The notes: generated by a model not told the origin, from the letters alone. A DNA stretch of 64,000 nt from Rhodanobacter sp. MP7CTX1 (GCF_014205795.1 NZ_JACHCN010000009.1:62001-126000); one strand, 5' to 3'; shown: positions 1 to 9,847, numbered from the stretch's first letter. Made by a program: numbers and translations.

Positions 1-1
1 C

Positions 2-2944
2 AAGGGCCAGACCATCGGCAGCACCGTGGGCGGCGGCGATGGCTTCAGGAATGCCGACTTGCTGCTGACCGATCAGGCCCTACTTGAGAACGTCCAGAAG
101 GTGCAGCACAGCCAGAACCTCAGCGCATCCACGGCGCTCACCAAGACCAAGGTCTCAGCGGTGAATCTCGACATCGAGATGGAAACCGGCACCGGCAAGA
201 CCTACTGCTACATCAAGACCGTTTTCGAGCTGAACCGACAGTTCGGCTGGAGCAAGTTCGTCATCGTGGTGCCCTCCATCGCCATCCGCGAGGGCGTTGC
301 CAAGTCACTGGCGATCACCGCCGACCACTTCCAGGAAACCTACAGCAAGAAGGTCCGGTTCTTCATCTACAACTCCAAGCAGCTGCACCAGTTGGAGAGC
401 TTTTCGTCGGATGCCGGCATCAACGTGATGGTCATCAACGTGCAGGCCTTCAACGCCACCGGCAAGGACAACCGACGCATCTACGAGGAGCTGGACGATT
501 TCCAGTCACGCAAGCCCATCGACGTCATCAGCGCCAACCGGCCCATTCTGATTCTGGACGAACCACAGAAGATGGAAGGTGCGGCGACGCTCAAGTCACT
601 GGAGGCGTTCAAGGCCTTGATGGTGCTGCGCTACTCAGCCACCCACAAGACCCGCCATAACCAGGTGCATCGTCTCGACGCGCTGGATGCCTATAACCAG
701 AAGCTGGTGAAGAAGATCGCGGTGCGCGGCATCACCATGAAAGGGCTGACCGGCACGAATGCCTATCTGTACCTGCAGTCCATCGAGGTTTCGAGCAAGA
801 AGCCACCTGAAGCCCGCGTGGAGTTCGAGCAGAAGCTCGCCGGCGGCAAGATCAAGCGCACGATGCGCAAGCTGAAGAAGAGCGACAACCTGTTCACGCT
901 CTCCGACGAGCTGGACCAATACCGCCAGGGCTTCGTCGTCTCCGACATCAACGCCAACACCGACACCCTTAGCTTCACCAACGGCGTGGAACTGACCGTG
1001 GGCGATGCGACGGGCGACGTGAACGAGGCCATGCTGCGCCGCATCCAGATCCGCGAGGCAATCAAGGCGCACTTCGACAAGGAACAGGCCTTGTTCTCGC
1101 AGGACGTAAAGGTGCTGAGCCTGTTCTTCATCGACGAGGTGGCGAAGTATCGCGACTACACCGTGGCCGACACCAAAGGCGAATACGCGCGCATCTTCGA
1201 AGAGGAATACCAGCTGTATTTGAACGAGGTACTCGGGCTGGAGGAAACGCCCTGGAGCAAGTACCTCAAGGGCATCGCAACGGAGAAGACCCACAGCGGC
1301 TACTTCTCCATCGACAAGAAGACCAAGCACCTCACCGACCCCACCGTGGCGAAGCGCGGCGAGAATGCGGGTCAGTCCGACGATGTAGACGCCTACGACC
1401 TGATCCTCAAGGACAAGGAGCGCCTGCTGTCGCTCACCGAGCCGGTACGCTTCATCTTCTCGCACTCCGCGCTGCGCGAAGGCTGGGACAACCCCAACGT
1501 ATTCGTGATCTGCGCCCTCAAGCACAGCGACAACACCGTCTCGCGCCGCCAGGAAGTGGGTCGAGGACTGCGCCTCGCCGTGAACCAGCAAGGCTATCGC
1601 ATGGACAACCCGGTCACCGTCCACGACATCAACCTGCTCACCGTAGTGGCCAGCGAGAGCTACAAGGATTTCGTAGCCGGTTTGCAGGAGGACATGACCA
1701 AGGCGCTGTCCGAGCGCCCGCGCAAGGCTGATGAGCGCTACTTCGCCGGCAAGGTGCTCAAGACCGAACAGGGCGAGGTATCCGTCACGCCGGCCATGGC
1801 GAAGCAGATCTACAAGTACCTGCTCAAGAACGATTACACCGACGACAACGACAGCATCACGAACGTATACCACCAGGCTAAAAAAGATGGTGCCTTGGCC
1901 GAACTGCCAGCAGAGCTGCGTCCGTACGAGGCACAGGTCGTCATGCTGATCGACAGTGTCTTCAGCGCAGCGCAACTGCCCGACATCGACGATGGCCGCA
2001 AGCCTAAGCGCAATCCGCTCAACGCAAACTTCGACAAGCAGGAGTTCAAGGCGCTATGGAACCGCATCAACCGCAAGGCGGCCTACAGCGTGCATTTCGA
2101 CAGCGATGAGCTGGTGAAGAAGGCCGTGAGCACGATCAACGATCGGGCCGACAGTGTCGGCCTGCGGGTGACACCGCTGCAATACGTGATCGTCAGTGGT
2201 GAGCAGGAAGACGCGGTGGATCGTGACCAGCTCGAAAGCGGAAAGAGTTTCCGCGTCGGCGAGAGCGTGGTCGAGAATCATCGTGCCTCTGTCCATTCCG
2301 ACGTGCGTTACGACCTGATCGGCAAGCTCGCCGAAGGAACCAAGCTCACCCGGCGCACGGTGGCCGATATCCTCAAGGGAATGAACACCGCGGTCTTCGC
2401 GCAGTACAGGCTCAACCCTGAGAGTTTCATCGCCGAGGCCATCCGGCTCATCAACGAGCAGAAGGCCACCATGATCGTTGAGCACCTGGCTTACGACCCG
2501 GTGGAGGAACGCTACGACACGGACATCTTCACGGCCGGGATGACCAAGCAGGACTTCACCCACGCTGGTGACAAGCTCAAGCACCACATCTACGACTACG
2601 TGCTGACCGACTCGAAGGTCGAACGTGACTTCGTCACCGAGCTGGACACCAGCAGCGACGTGGTCGTCTACGCCAAGCTGCCGCGTGGCTTCCTGATCTC
2701 CACCCCGGTAGGCGACTACAACCCCGACTGGGCCATCAGCTTCAAGGAAGGCCAAGTCAAGCATGTCTACTTCGTGGCGGAAACCAAGGGTTCCATGTCC
2801 AAGATGGAATTGCGCCAGATCGAGGAGACCAAGATCGAGTGCGCCAGCAAGTTCTTCGACGAAATGAACCGGCGATACGCACCCCAGAACGTCAAGTACG
2901 AGGTGGTGGACAGCTTCAGCAAACTGATGGAGATGGTGAAGTGA
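2..2944 (+). CDS. Type III restriction enzyme Res subunit (5'-truncated by window)
   Basis: This is the ATP-dependent translocase/endonuclease subunit of a type III restriction-modification system. The frame is open to base 2 with no stop, so the true start lies upstream; an internal GTG at 26 should not be taken as the start. Superfamily 2 helicase motifs are visible: motif [10 protein letters not shown], motif II ILDEPQ, motif [11 protein letters not shown] and motif [13 protein letters not shown]. The C-terminus has a PD-(D/E)xK arrangement, NPDWAI followed by VYFVAETKG, as expected for the nuclease domain. About 980 visible residues approach the full length of the family. The cognate Mod methylase is not in the window and would be expected upstream. 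It is followed after 20 bases by an unknown gene in the same direction. Confidence 0.93.
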   Translation, partial: KGQTIGSTVGGGDGFRNADLLLTDQALLENVQKVQHSQNLSASTALTKTKVSAVNLDIEMETGTGKTYCYIKTVFELNRQFGWSKFVIVVPSIAIREGVAKSLAITADHFQETYSKKVRFFIYNSKQLHQLESFSSDAGINVMVINVQAFNATGKDNRRIYEELDDFQSRKPIDVISANRPILILDEPQKMEGAATLKSLEAFKALMVLRYSATHKTRHNQVHRLDALDAYNQKLVKKIAVRGITMKGLTGTNAYLYLQSIEVSSKKPPEARVEFEQKLAGGKIKRTMRKLKKSDNLFTLSDELDQYRQGFVVSDINANTDTLSFTNGVELTVGDATGDVNEAMLRRIQIREAIKAHFDKEQALFSQDVKVLSLFFIDEVAKYRDYTVADTKGEYARIFEEEYQLYLNEVLGLEETPWSKYLKGIATEKTHSGYFSIDKKTKHLTDPTVAKRGENAGQSDDVDAYDLILKDKERLLSLTEPVRFIFSHSALREGWDNPNVFVICALKHSDNTVSRRQEVGRGLRLAVNQQGYRMDNPVTVHDINLLTVVASESYKDFVAGLQEDMTKALSERPRKADERYFAGKVLKTEQGEVSVTPAMAKQIYKYLLKNDYTDDNDSITNVYHQAKKDGALAELPAELRPYEAQVVMLIDSVFSAAQLPDIDDGRKPKRNPLNANFDKQEFKALWNRINRKAAYSVHFDSDELVKKAVSTINDRADSVGLRVTPLQYVIVSGEQEDAVDRDQLESGKSFRVGESVVENHRASVHSDVRYDLIGKLAEGTKLTRRTVADILKGMNTAVFAQYRLNPESFIAEAIRLINEQKATMIVEHLAYDPVEERYDTDIFTAGMTKQDFTHAGDKLKHHIYDYVLTDSKVERDFVTELDTSSDVVVYAKLPRGFLISTPVGDYNPDWAISFKEGQVKHVYFVAETKGSMSKMELRQIEETKIECASKFFDEMNRRYAPQNVKYEVVDSFSKLMEMVK

Positions 2945-2964
2945 CAACGAACAAGGAATGCACC

Positions 2965-4374
2965 ATGTACAAGCCCCGCTTCGACTTCGGCAAAGAGTTC
3001 GATCCCAGCGGAGAACAAACGGGAACCGTCAAAGACCTGCTCGAAGAGCTCAACTACGAGAAATTCAAGACAGCTGCAGGCACCCACGCAGAGCGAGGTG
3101 ACTCGAATGGGACATCAGTTACTTTCGATTCGCTAAGCGGCGTGTTCGAATTCCTGAACGATGTCACCGGCATGAGCCAGCCCAAACTCGCCCAAGACAT
3201 CCCTCTATCGACGCTGAAGACCGTCAAGCTTCTTTACGTCACAAACGACACCAACGACACACAGCTGTTCAGACTACTCAAGTCACCGCTTCGTGGGGGC
3301 AAGCCATCGCTGGAGTTCTATACCACCGAAACACCTTCGAGAAATCAGAAGGGCATCGCCATCGTCGATCACCTGCTATCGACCTTGAGCATAGAGGTTG
3401 ATCCAGCCGTACTGCGCAGGATAAATATTTCGTTCCTGACCTATCCAAAGCTGCTCGAATGCATAGCACAGGAGAATCTCGAAATTCTCGAACCTATCTA
3501 CGAAAGGCATCACGGACAGTCAGCGTCGATAGCTAAAGCCATCGCCCATCTCGCTGAGGCAGTCAAGCATTACAAGCCGATGCCCCATCGGTCAGACCGT
3601 CCGCTGCCTGAAGCCTTATACACGTATCTGCGCATCCTCCCATTTCTAAATTTCGTTGGTGAGTATCAAGAAGTCATCGAACTATCACGCGTCGGGAATC
3701 AGGTCGATCCGATTTTGGACAAGATCGATAATTTCTGCAGCGAACTTTCTATTGCCATGCAGTCGGAAGTTCATCACAACACACCGATAACTTCCGTGGA
3801 AGGATTCCCTGCCTTTGTCGATAGCAACTCTCTGGCATTAGCCAAACTGGTGCAACATGCAACCGGCATCGCCAGTGAAAGAAGAGACATTCTGAAAATC
3901 GTCAATGCATCCAGCAAGGTTCTCTGCTCATACGTCCATCATGAGTGGGGCATCATTTCACTGGATACGAAGAACATCACAGTGGTCGACTGTATCGCCA
4001 CCCTTTGCACCATTCGGCACCAGCAGAAGGTGAAGACAAACTATTCCGCCTACTGGCTGGGCCAAGAACAGTCCGACAAGGGTACCAGCGTGCTACGTCA
4101 GATGGATGATGCCAGGAGTTCCGAGGAACTTTTCGAGCACGACTACATACCACATGGCATCAACCAGCTGTTGTTCAGTCGCTTCAATCAATTCCACATG
4201 GCAATCACCGGGAAAACCGGGCGCTACTCGGCGTGGATGGAATTACAGCTGGCTCGATTGACAAAATATGCTGAGTGCTATCAATCCAATGACGTTTCCA
4301 TTTGCGACGATGCTGTTCAGCGCTTCTACGAATATTGCACGCGAGAAGCAATCAAAGCAGCAGACATCGCGTGA
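2965..4374 (+). CDS. Hypothetical protein downstream of type III Res
   Basis: The product is a 469-residue soluble protein that I do not recognise. ATG at 2965 is preferred because an AAGGA motif sits about 7 bases upstream; the open frame extends further upstream into the Res gene. No membrane segment, signal peptide or obvious catalytic motif is visible. The middle and C-terminal parts read as mostly alpha-helical. Only 20 bases separate it from Res, so co-transcription is likely. The gene is clearly more AT-rich than its neighbours, with many AAA, GAA and AAT codons, which suggests separate acquisition. It could be an accessory component of the restriction system or independent cargo; the sequence alone does not decide. 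Confidence 0.75.
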   Translation: MYKPRFDFGKEFDPSGEQTGTVKDLLEELNYEKFKTAAGTHAERGDSNGTSVTFDSLSGVFEFLNDVTGMSQPKLAQDIPLSTLKTVKLLYVTNDTNDTQLFRLLKSPLRGGKPSLEFYTTETPSRNQKGIAIVDHLLSTLSIEVDPAVLRRINISFLTYPKLLECIAQENLEILEPIYERHHGQSASIAKAIAHLAEAVKHYKPMPHRSDRPLPEALYTYLRILPFLNFVGEYQEVIELSRVGNQVDPILDKIDNFCSELSIAMQSEVHHNTPITSVEGFPAFVDSNSLALAKLVQHATGIASERRDILKIVNASSKVLCSYVHHEWGIISLDTKNITVVDCIATLCTIRHQQKVKTNYSAYWLGQEQSDKGTSVLRQMDDARSSEELFEHDYIPHGINQLLFSRFNQFHMAITGKTGRYSAWMELQLARLTKYAECYQSNDVSICDDAVQRFYEYCTREAIKAADIA

Positions 4375-4558
4375 TCTGAGTAAATCTTTACACCATCCCA
4401 TCTATGTATATGAAGATGGAGTCGGTGTCTTGATGATAGTCAGGTAGCAGAGGAGTGCTCAGCAAAGAACTACTGCTATAGAGGGGGGGATTGCGGTAGC
4501 GCACATACCCTTTCTCTCTACTCATCGTCAAAACAACCGAAAACTCATCTCCAAGGCA

Positions 4559-4588
4559 GCCGGCGAGGATTATCCCCGCCGGTTTTTT
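4559..4588 (+). terminator. Rho-independent terminator
   Basis: Six perfect GC pairs (CCGGCG with CGCCGG, 4560-4565 and 4577-4582) enclose an 11-base loop and are followed directly by six T residues. It probably ends the Res/unknown-gene transcript. It also lies 30 bases before the relaxase start, so relaxase transcription must begin downstream or read through it. The rest of 4375-4617 shows no gene. Confidence 0.75.
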
Positions 4589-4617
4589 ATTGACCAACGA
4601 GAAAGGGTAGTACACAC

Positions 4618-5334
4618 ATGGCCAGCTTTCATCATCGAATCAAGAGCGGCAAGAAGGGCGCCGCCAAAGAACACGCTGCTTACATCGAGCGACTGGGAAG
4701 GTACGAGGGTCGCGAGGATTTGATCCATGCCGAAAATGGAAACCTGCCCGATTGGGCAGAAGGCAATCCTGCCACGTTCTGGAAGGCCGCAGACGCCTAT
4801 GAGCGCGCCAACGGTGCGGCGTACCGTGAGCACGTGGTCGCCTTGCCGAACGAGCTCAGTTTGGAGCAGAACCGCGCGCTTGCGATACGACTCGCCCGTG
4901 AACTGGTGGGAAGCAAACCTTTCCAGCTCGCCATCCATGCGCCCGAGGGCACGCTTGGTGGCATAACGAATTCGCACATGCACTTGATGTACTCGGACAG
5001 GGTACAGGACGGGATCAGTCGATCACCAGAACGGATGTTCTCCAGGTACAACCGGGAGCGACCCGAAGCCGGCGGTTGCCGCAAGGATAGCGGCGGCAAG
5101 AGTCCGATGGTGCTTCGCGACGAAGTCATCGCAACACGGAAGAAGATCGCCGACATCCAGAACCAGGCGCTCGCCGAGCATGGCCACGCTGCGCGAGTAG
5201 ATCACCGCAGCTTACGCGAGCAAGGGCTGCAACGTCGCCCAGAGCGCCACCTGGGGCCAACACGCATCAAGAACATGTCCGACGACGAGAAGGCCCAATT
5301 CGCCACGCTGCGTGCCGGTGGCACCGCGAACTGA
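4618..5334 (+). CDS. MobA/MobL-family relaxase-like protein
   Basis: This 238-residue protein resembles the MobA/MobL relaxases that nick an origin of transfer in mobilisable elements. The N-terminus MASFHHRIKSGKKGAAKEHA and the histidine motif SHMHLMYSDR fit the family's HxH metal-binding motif. A downstream segment VDHRSLREQG and RHLGP is also typical. It is short and lacks the long C-terminal helicase or primase extensions of plasmid MobA proteins. An AT-rich leader with a GAAAGGG-like ribosome site precedes ATG 4618. No secretion or coupling-protein genes accompany it, so transfer would need help from elsewhere. The oriT is expected nearby, probably in 4375-4617, but I cannot identify it. 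Confidence 0.82.
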   Translation: MASFHHRIKSGKKGAAKEHAAYIERLGRYEGREDLIHAENGNLPDWAEGNPATFWKAADAYERANGAAYREHVVALPNELSLEQNRALAIRLARELVGSKPFQLAIHAPEGTLGGITNSHMHLMYSDRVQDGISRSPERMFSRYNRERPEAGGCRKDSGGKSPMVLRDEVIATRKKIADIQNQALAEHGHAARVDHRSLREQGLQRRPERHLGPTRIKNMSDDEKAQFATLRAGGTAN

Positions 5335-5433
5335 CTCCCGGAGGCCCTCGACCCTCTGCCGTCCGCGCGATTCTGCGACAAAATCGCGAGAGTCGCATGG
5401 TTTTTGCCGATCCACCTGCAGGCAGGCTCTCAA

Positions 5434-5466
5434 GCAAAAAGCCCCGGCCATAGCTGGCAGGGGCTT
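5434..5466 (-). terminator. Terminator of the DUF3987 operon
   Basis: On the minus strand an AGCCCC/GGGGCT hairpin of 11 pairs with one mismatch and a four-base loop is followed by five T residues. It lies just past the stop of the DUF3987 gene and ends the minus-strand operon; the plus-strand relaxase gene converges on it. Confidence 0.8.
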
Positions 5467-5483
5467 CAGGTTCACAACAGCGG

Positions 5484-6929
5484 CTACAGACCGCCGAAAT
5501 ACCAGTCACTGAGTCGAACGAAACGCTGCTTGCCTTTGGTGGCGACCACGATCCAGACGGCCTGTTGGCCTTCAAGGAGGCGAAGGGCAGCGTTGAGCCG
5601 ATCACGATTGCGTACGGGCCCGTACCGCAGCACATGGTTCTTCGGGATGTATGTATCGGAGTTGGGCCCCCGCCAGACACACTCGCGAAGGTACTTCACC
5701 ACTGCTTGTGCATCGACCTGCTCTTGCGAGAGTGTGAACTGCGGCGAGAACAATCGCTTGTATTCGTCCAGGTGCCACTGCACCACCGTGAATGCGCGCT
5801 CCAGCGTGTCCAACGTGATCTTGCCTTCCTCGCCACTAAAGCAGTGGAACACGGCGGCCAGGCGGCCAAGCAACTCCATGATCTTCGACGCGAAGTCGTT
5901 GATGTCGTGCAGGTAGTCGCCAGGCCGAAGCATCCACTCCGTCTGCCTCGCCAGATCAAACCAACGCGCCCTTGCGTCGTCCGAGAACTCAACCAGTTGA
6001 CGCTCGATTTCACCCGATCCAGCGATTGCATCGAACTGCTCCAGCAACTCCCGCATCCGTGCATGAAAAGTCGGAAGGCACTCCCAAACCAGTTCTTCCG
6101 TGTTGACCTGCCGGAACCCCTGCGTCGATTCAGGCCAGCCCACGAGGTACCGCGCCCAGTGACCCGACCCCTTCGCGATCTCGCCATGCTTGGCCAAATA
6201 GGCCTGAAGCACCGACCTCTGGGTCATGATGCTGATCGTCACGCGGGGATTCATGACCAAGACGTTGTCGAAGTCAGCTCGATCCAGCGTCAACATCGGC
6301 GCACCGTCCCATGCCTTGTTCAACAGACCAAGCTGCGCCATCGTCTCGCTCTTGAACATCACTTGACCTTCGTCAGTCGTGATCGCAATGGACTCACCAT
6401 CGCCATGGAGTGCATCCATCATGGCCCGCGCTGTGATGTTCTGGCGCATGAAGCGCCGCAGGCGAGGCTTTTTCGGCTTCAGCTTGGCGTGCTCCGCCAT
6501 TTCTGCCTGGATCACTTCGATCGACTCACACTTGCTGACCGCCTTGGTGAGTCGATTGCGAAGACCTTGGCTTTTCGCCTCCCAAAGCTCGCGCTCGGCC
6601 TGATAGCTATCCAGCACGGCCTGGAATGCCATGGCTTTGCCGCGGTCATGCTCATACAGCGGCGCGAAGACCAATGCATCCACGGTGCTCTTGCGCTCAC
6701 CGGACTCGGCAATCCCAATCAGGTTCAGAGACGTCGGTCGGCACTGCCCAGTCGGAAGCTTCACATCGAACAGGCCTTGGCACGCCGTCGACATCCCGGC
6801 GATCAGCCCCATCCCGATCAGCGCGTCAGGTGCCTGAATGTTCCGCCGCAGCTCCCACGCCGTGAGTCGCACCAACATCAGGAAGGCCTCCAACGGATAG
6901 GGCGGCGGTACAAAGTTGCTGTCGTTCAT
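5484..6929 (-). CDS. DUF3987 (YfjI-like) domain protein
   Basis: This 481-residue protein is of the DUF3987 type found on many integrative elements and prophages, where a replication or DNA-primase-associated ATPase role is suspected but not established. A degenerate P-loop GIAESGERKSTV occurs near residue 73, in the form this family uses. A ligand-poor helical region follows, then a segment around MTQRSVLQAYLAKHGEIAKG-type sequence. The C-terminus resembles a small winged-helix domain (LRYGPVRNRDRLNAALRLL). Its ATG overlaps the stop of the upstream 113-residue gene (ATGA), implying translational coupling. A terminator follows directly. Function is inferred from family context only. Confidence 0.82.
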   Translation of the reverse strand: MNDSNFVPPPYPLEAFLMLVRLTAWELRRNIQAPDALIGMGLIAGMSTACQGLFDVKLPTGQCRPTSLNLIGIAESGERKSTVDALVFAPLYEHDRGKAMAFQAVLDSYQAERELWEAKSQGLRNRLTKAVSKCESIEVIQAEMAEHAKLKPKKPRLRRFMRQNITARAMMDALHGDGESIAITTDEGQVMFKSETMAQLGLLNKAWDGAPMLTLDRADFDNVLVMNPRVTISIMTQRSVLQAYLAKHGEIAKGSGHWARYLVGWPESTQGFRQVNTEELVWECLPTFHARMRELLEQFDAIAGSGEIERQLVEFSDDARARWFDLARQTEWMLRPGDYLHDINDFASKIMELLGRLAAVFHCFSGEEGKITLDTLERAFTVVQWHLDEYKRLFSPQFTLSQEQVDAQAVVKYLRECVWRGPNSDTYIPKNHVLRYGPVRNRDRLNAALRLLEGQQAVWIVVATKGKQRFVRLSDWYFGGL

Positions 6930-7267
6930 GCTTCGTCTCCTTCCGCGTAAACCTCGTCAGCCATGAGCGCCTGATGGCCGTCCATGCCAAGCGGATGGCC
7001 ACAGGAGCGGCACAACGGCATCTCTCCACTCAACTGCCGACGCTCCCGTTCGGCCTCAAGGAACTGCCGAAACCCAGCAGGACTGACCTTCAGGCCATAG
7101 GCGTTGTTGAAGGCCGTCAGAATCCCCTTCTGGGGCACCTTCGCAGCCAACCGCTGCTCGATCTCGTCGTAGGCCTCATCGAAGGCTTCGTTATTCCGGC
7201 GCCGACTGCTGGGCTGGATTGCCTGCAGCTCGTTCTTGAAGCGCTCGAATTCCTCGTTCTCACTCAT
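6926..7267 (-). CDS. Small hypothetical protein with CxxC motif
   Basis: A 113-residue charged protein lies between the AlpA-like regulator and the DUF3987 gene. It overlaps both: 8 bases with the former and 4 with the latter. That arrangement indicates one translationally coupled operon. The N-terminal half is acidic and helical; the C-terminal part has CRSCGHPLG, a single CxxC that might help bind zinc but lacks a visible second pair. I do not recognise the family. Confidence 0.75.
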   Translation of the reverse strand: MSENEEFERFKNELQAIQPSSRRRNNEAFDEAYDEIEQRLAAKVPQKGILTAFNNAYGLKVSPAGFRQFLEAERERRQLSGEMPLCRSCGHPLGMDGHQALMADEVYAEGDEA

Positions 7268-7601
7268 GCGTGTATTCCTCGATGTTGTTGGTGTTGGTTT
7301 CGGTCTTCAGCTCGCGATCACGCAGCCAGGCGATCAGTTGGTCGTACCACCAGAAGCGGGGCGAGCGAGGCGTATCGAACAGCGGCGTGCCTTTCGGGAA
7401 GGTCGGGTCCTTCTTCAAAATCTTGTAGGCACTGCTGCGGCCAACGCGGACCACTTTGAGCAGCTCGCAAAACCGAACAGTGGGTCCGTCGGGTTGCCAC
7501 GCCGTAACCAAGCAAGGCGGTGGGTAGCTGTGTTGTGCCCGATCAATCGGCTTCTTCCGCCGTGAGCGGACATTGGGGTTGCGGTGCATTGCTTTATTCA
7601 T
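7260..7601 (-). CDS. AlpA-like / helix-turn-helix excisionase-type regulator
   Basis: The 113-residue product ends in a winged-helix region of the AlpA/excisionase type: VRFCELLKVVRVGRSSAYKI is the recognition part and a C-terminal SPRFWWYDQLIAWLRDRE helix follows. AlpA-family proteins activate or steer excision of integrated elements. The frame is open further upstream, but ATG 7601 has an AGGAAAGGAAAG ribosome site directly before it. A basic, Arg/Lys-rich N-terminal stretch precedes the HTH. It is the first gene of the three-gene operon ending in DUF3987. Confidence 0.8.
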   Translation of the reverse strand: MNKAMHRNPNVRSRRKKPIDRAQHSYPPPCLVTAWQPDGPTVRFCELLKVVRVGRSSAYKILKKDPTFPKGTPLFDTPRSPRFWWYDQLIAWLRDRELKTETNTNNIEEYTHE

Positions 7602-7747
7602 GTAACTTTCCTTTCCTGTCGAAGTACGGCCAGTTCGTTCCAACCGTGCGTGCATTTTTTCCATTTCGCCGACATCGTTCGACGGAAAAAAAATCAAAGT
7701 TTTTGCAGTCACGCCCCGTCTCACGCCAACGGCCGCTGCAACCACTC

Positions 7748-7803
7748 AAAAAAAGAAGCACTTGAGAAAGAGAAGGGGCGCCTAAGCGCCCCTTCTCTTT
7801 CTC
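7748..7803 (-). terminator. Long perfect hairpin, terminator of the upstream minus-strand genes
   Basis: An 18-pair perfect stem (7764-7781 with 7786-7803) and a CTAA loop is followed on the minus strand, after about nine bases, by a run of seven T residues. It separates the 31-residue ORF and its upstream genes from the AlpA-like operon. The stem is longer than usual for a terminator. Confidence 0.7.
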
Positions 7804-7824
7804 ACGCTATTGCCGACGATTCGC

Positions 7825-7920
7825 TTACTCATCAAACCGGTCGTTCCCTTTCTGTAGAAACCTCACCAGTCCGTACAAGGCGAAGCCGTAAACCACCGTG
7901 CCACCGATGATCTTGAACAT
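7825..7920 (-). CDS. 31-residue predicted membrane peptide
   Basis: A 32-codon frame encodes MFKIIGGTVVYGFALYGLVR followed by FLQKGNDRFDE. GGAG lies 8 bases before the ATG, and the peptide has one hydrophobic helix and a charged C-terminus. It sits 21 bases downstream of the metal-binding protein gene on the same strand and immediately before the long hairpin terminator, so it would be the last gene of that transcript. No family is recognised; position, ribosome site and amphipathic design support it being real. Confidence 0.55.
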   Translation of the reverse strand: MFKIIGGTVVYGFALYGLVRFLQKGNDRFDE

Positions 7921-7941
7921 CGTCATCTCCTCATTTCTGTC

Positions 7942-8841
7942 TCAACCGACGCCTGCGGACGCCACGCGCGCCTCCAGCCTCCCACGCAAGCTGGATGCCC
8001 CTTCTTTGACACCATCAGCACGCAACGCCGGTTCCGCGTCGGGGTAGAACTCCTCGACCACGGCCTGCACGTCCTCGGCCAAGTCCTCGAACGCACCATT
8101 GGCGAAACCTTTCCTCGCCGCCTCGTCCAAAGCCGCCTGATCGAATCCGCTGGCTTGCCGCTGCTCGTCCAGTTCTCGCGCCTGCGTAATGGCCTGTTCC
8201 AGCGTGATGCCAGTTCGCACCACGAGGTCCACGTAATAGATCGGCGTGCCATAGCTCATCGTGGTGGACTTGCCACGCAGCTTGAGTTCCAGTGGCATGC
8301 ACGCCAGCCGACCACCCGATACGGCGTGGAAATACTCCAACCGAGCCGTCAGCGTGCGGATGGTGTTGTACGACGTGGTGCGAAGCACGAAGCTGCCCAA
8401 GGCATCGCCCTCACCTTCACCGATCACCACGTTGAGGCGCGCGTACGCTTTGCAGGCTTCCTTGGCGAATGCACAGGCACCCGGCCCCGGACACGGCAGG
8501 CTGGCCATGCCATCCTTGCCTGTACGCCGACAGGTCTCGCCATTGCCAACACATACCGGTCTGCCGGTGGTGCGGTCGAACAGCGAGTAGTCCGCGCGCA
8601 GGTTGAGCGCCGGGTCGTTGAACAGCAGCCGCACCGGTATCGCGCGCAGCTTGTGGCCCTCCGCTTCCTTGCGCAGCTTCTCGTCCAGCGGGTGCAATAC
8701 CCATCCGTCCCGGCCTTGTATCTGGCTGGTGAGGGTGAACTGGTCGTCCTTCTCCGGCAACCGCTTGCCGTTGCGCTCGACCACGCGCCCGATGGAAATC
8801 CGCCCGATCACGGGCGGGGTGATAGCCAAACCTTTCAACAT
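7942..8841 (-). CDS. Hydrolase or metal-binding / recombination-directionality-factor-like protein
   Basis: This 299-residue protein belongs to a group found in integrative elements next to YqaJ nucleases, usually named hydrolase or metal-binding protein and sometimes recombination directionality factor. Five cysteines cluster in the centre (PVCVGNGETC and later PCPGPGACAFAKEAC), consistent with a metal or Fe-S site. ATG 8841 is chosen because GGAG lies seven bases upstream; an in-frame TTG four codons earlier has no ribosome site. It follows the YqaJ gene by 15 bases, so the two are probably one operon. The pairing suggests a role in single-strand annealing or excision control, but that is inference. 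Confidence 0.7.
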   Translation of the reverse strand: MLKGLAITPPVIGRISIGRVVERNGKRLPEKDDQFTLTSQIQGRDGWVLHPLDEKLRKEAEGHKLRAIPVRLLFNDPALNLRADYSLFDRTTGRPVCVGNGETCRRTGKDGMASLPCPGPGACAFAKEACKAYARLNVVIGEGEGDALGSFVLRTTSYNTIRTLTARLEYFHAVSGGRLACMPLELKLRGKSTTMSYGTPIYYVDLVVRTGITLEQAITQARELDEQRQASGFDQAALDEAARKGFANGAFEDLAEDVQAVVEEFYPDAEPALRADGVKEGASSLRGRLEARVASAGVG

Positions 8842-8856
8842 GGTGAACTCCAAGGG

Positions 8857-9831
8857 TTATGAATCGGTGGCAAGAGACAGCACGAACCGGCGCGAGCCGG
8901 GACGGATAACGGCGTAGTTCGCAGCAAGATCGGGGTGGTCGGTGACGAGCTGCTTAGTGTCGAGGCTGATACTGTCTTTCGAGCGCCGGAACGTGACTTC
9001 GCCACCTTGGAACCTGGCGCGAGAGGCGTCGCCCATCGCTTGCTGGATGGTTTGCTTGCACTGTTCGGCCAGTCGCGCCTTTTCTTCCATCTCGGCCTTG
9101 AGCGCGGACAGTGTTTTGAACGTCTCGCACAGCGATTCGTCCTGGCCGAAGTCCAGCGTCGTGTCGTTGCCGGGGTAGAGCTGACGCAAGGCGCGTGCGG
9201 CTGACTCACTGCCATCAGCAGACGGTTGAAGGTCCTGCTCCACGCACTGCCAGAAGTTCGCTTCCAACACGACCAGGCGAGCAATCACTTCGTCGTCGCG
9301 CTCGATGCGATGGATTTCCAGCTTTTGCCCACACAGCAGGACAGCCACATCCGCCGCGGCATAGCCCGTCACGGCAAGCTGGTGTTGCACCTGGAGTTGC
9401 ACGTACTCCGGTACGCCGTCCTTCCACAGCCGCGAACCGAACTCGCCCGCCGTCTTGCACTCTAGAATCTGGACATCCGAATTCCCAACAACCTCTCGGT
9501 CGAGGTTCGCCAACATGAAGTTGAAGGTCGGGTGCTGGAGCACGGCGTTGACGCGCCGTACCTTGCGCCCGGTCTTCTGCTGGTAAGCCGTTGCGACGTA
9601 GGGTTCGAGCAGCGTGCCCCAGTAGCACGGATCATCCATGCCGGTGGTTTCCTCCTTCGCCGTCGCCCGTCCGGTTTTTTCCAGCCAAAGTTCCAGTGGG
9701 CTCTTGTACGGATTGAGGCCCACCGCCGTGGCGGCATCGGAACTGCCGATGCCACCTTGGCGTACGGCCAGCCATTGCCCACGGTCGAGCGTGCGTGTAT
9801 CGACCAGCCTCAAGGCAGATCGCTTCTTCAT
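8857..9831 (-). CDS. YqaJ-type viral recombinase / lambda-like exonuclease
   Basis: The 324-residue product matches the YqaJ nuclease fold used by phages and mobile elements for recombination. The N-terminal motif RQGGIGSSDAATAVGLNPYK is characteristic. A central GTLLEPYVA (glutamate) precedes the PD-(D/E)xK core; here the core reads NSDVQILECKTA with downstream QLQVQHQLAVTG. The C-terminal third is helical with a coiled-coil-like Glu/Lys region. ATG 9831 has GGGAG seven bases upstream. A terminator hairpin lies between it and the next gene upstream, so it may have its own promoter. Confidence 0.88.
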   Translation of the reverse strand: MKKRSALRLVDTRTLDRGQWLAVRQGGIGSSDAATAVGLNPYKSPLELWLEKTGRATAKEETTGMDDPCYWGTLLEPYVATAYQQKTGRKVRRVNAVLQHPTFNFMLANLDREVVGNSDVQILECKTAGEFGSRLWKDGVPEYVQLQVQHQLAVTGYAAADVAVLLCGQKLEIHRIERDDEVIARLVVLEANFWQCVEQDLQPSADGSESAARALRQLYPGNDTTLDFGQDESLCETFKTLSALKAEMEEKARLAEQCKQTIQQAMGDASRARFQGGEVTFRRSKDSISLDTKQLVTDHPDLAANYAVIRPGSRRFVLSLATDS

Positions 9832-9847
9832 CGGTGTTCTCCCAAAG

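Noticed and set aside
635..1975. 446-codon minus-strand frame inside the Res gene
   Set aside because: Antisense shadow in high-GC DNA; low-complexity Val/Leu/Asp/Gly composition and no ribosome site, while the plus strand has clear helicase motifs.
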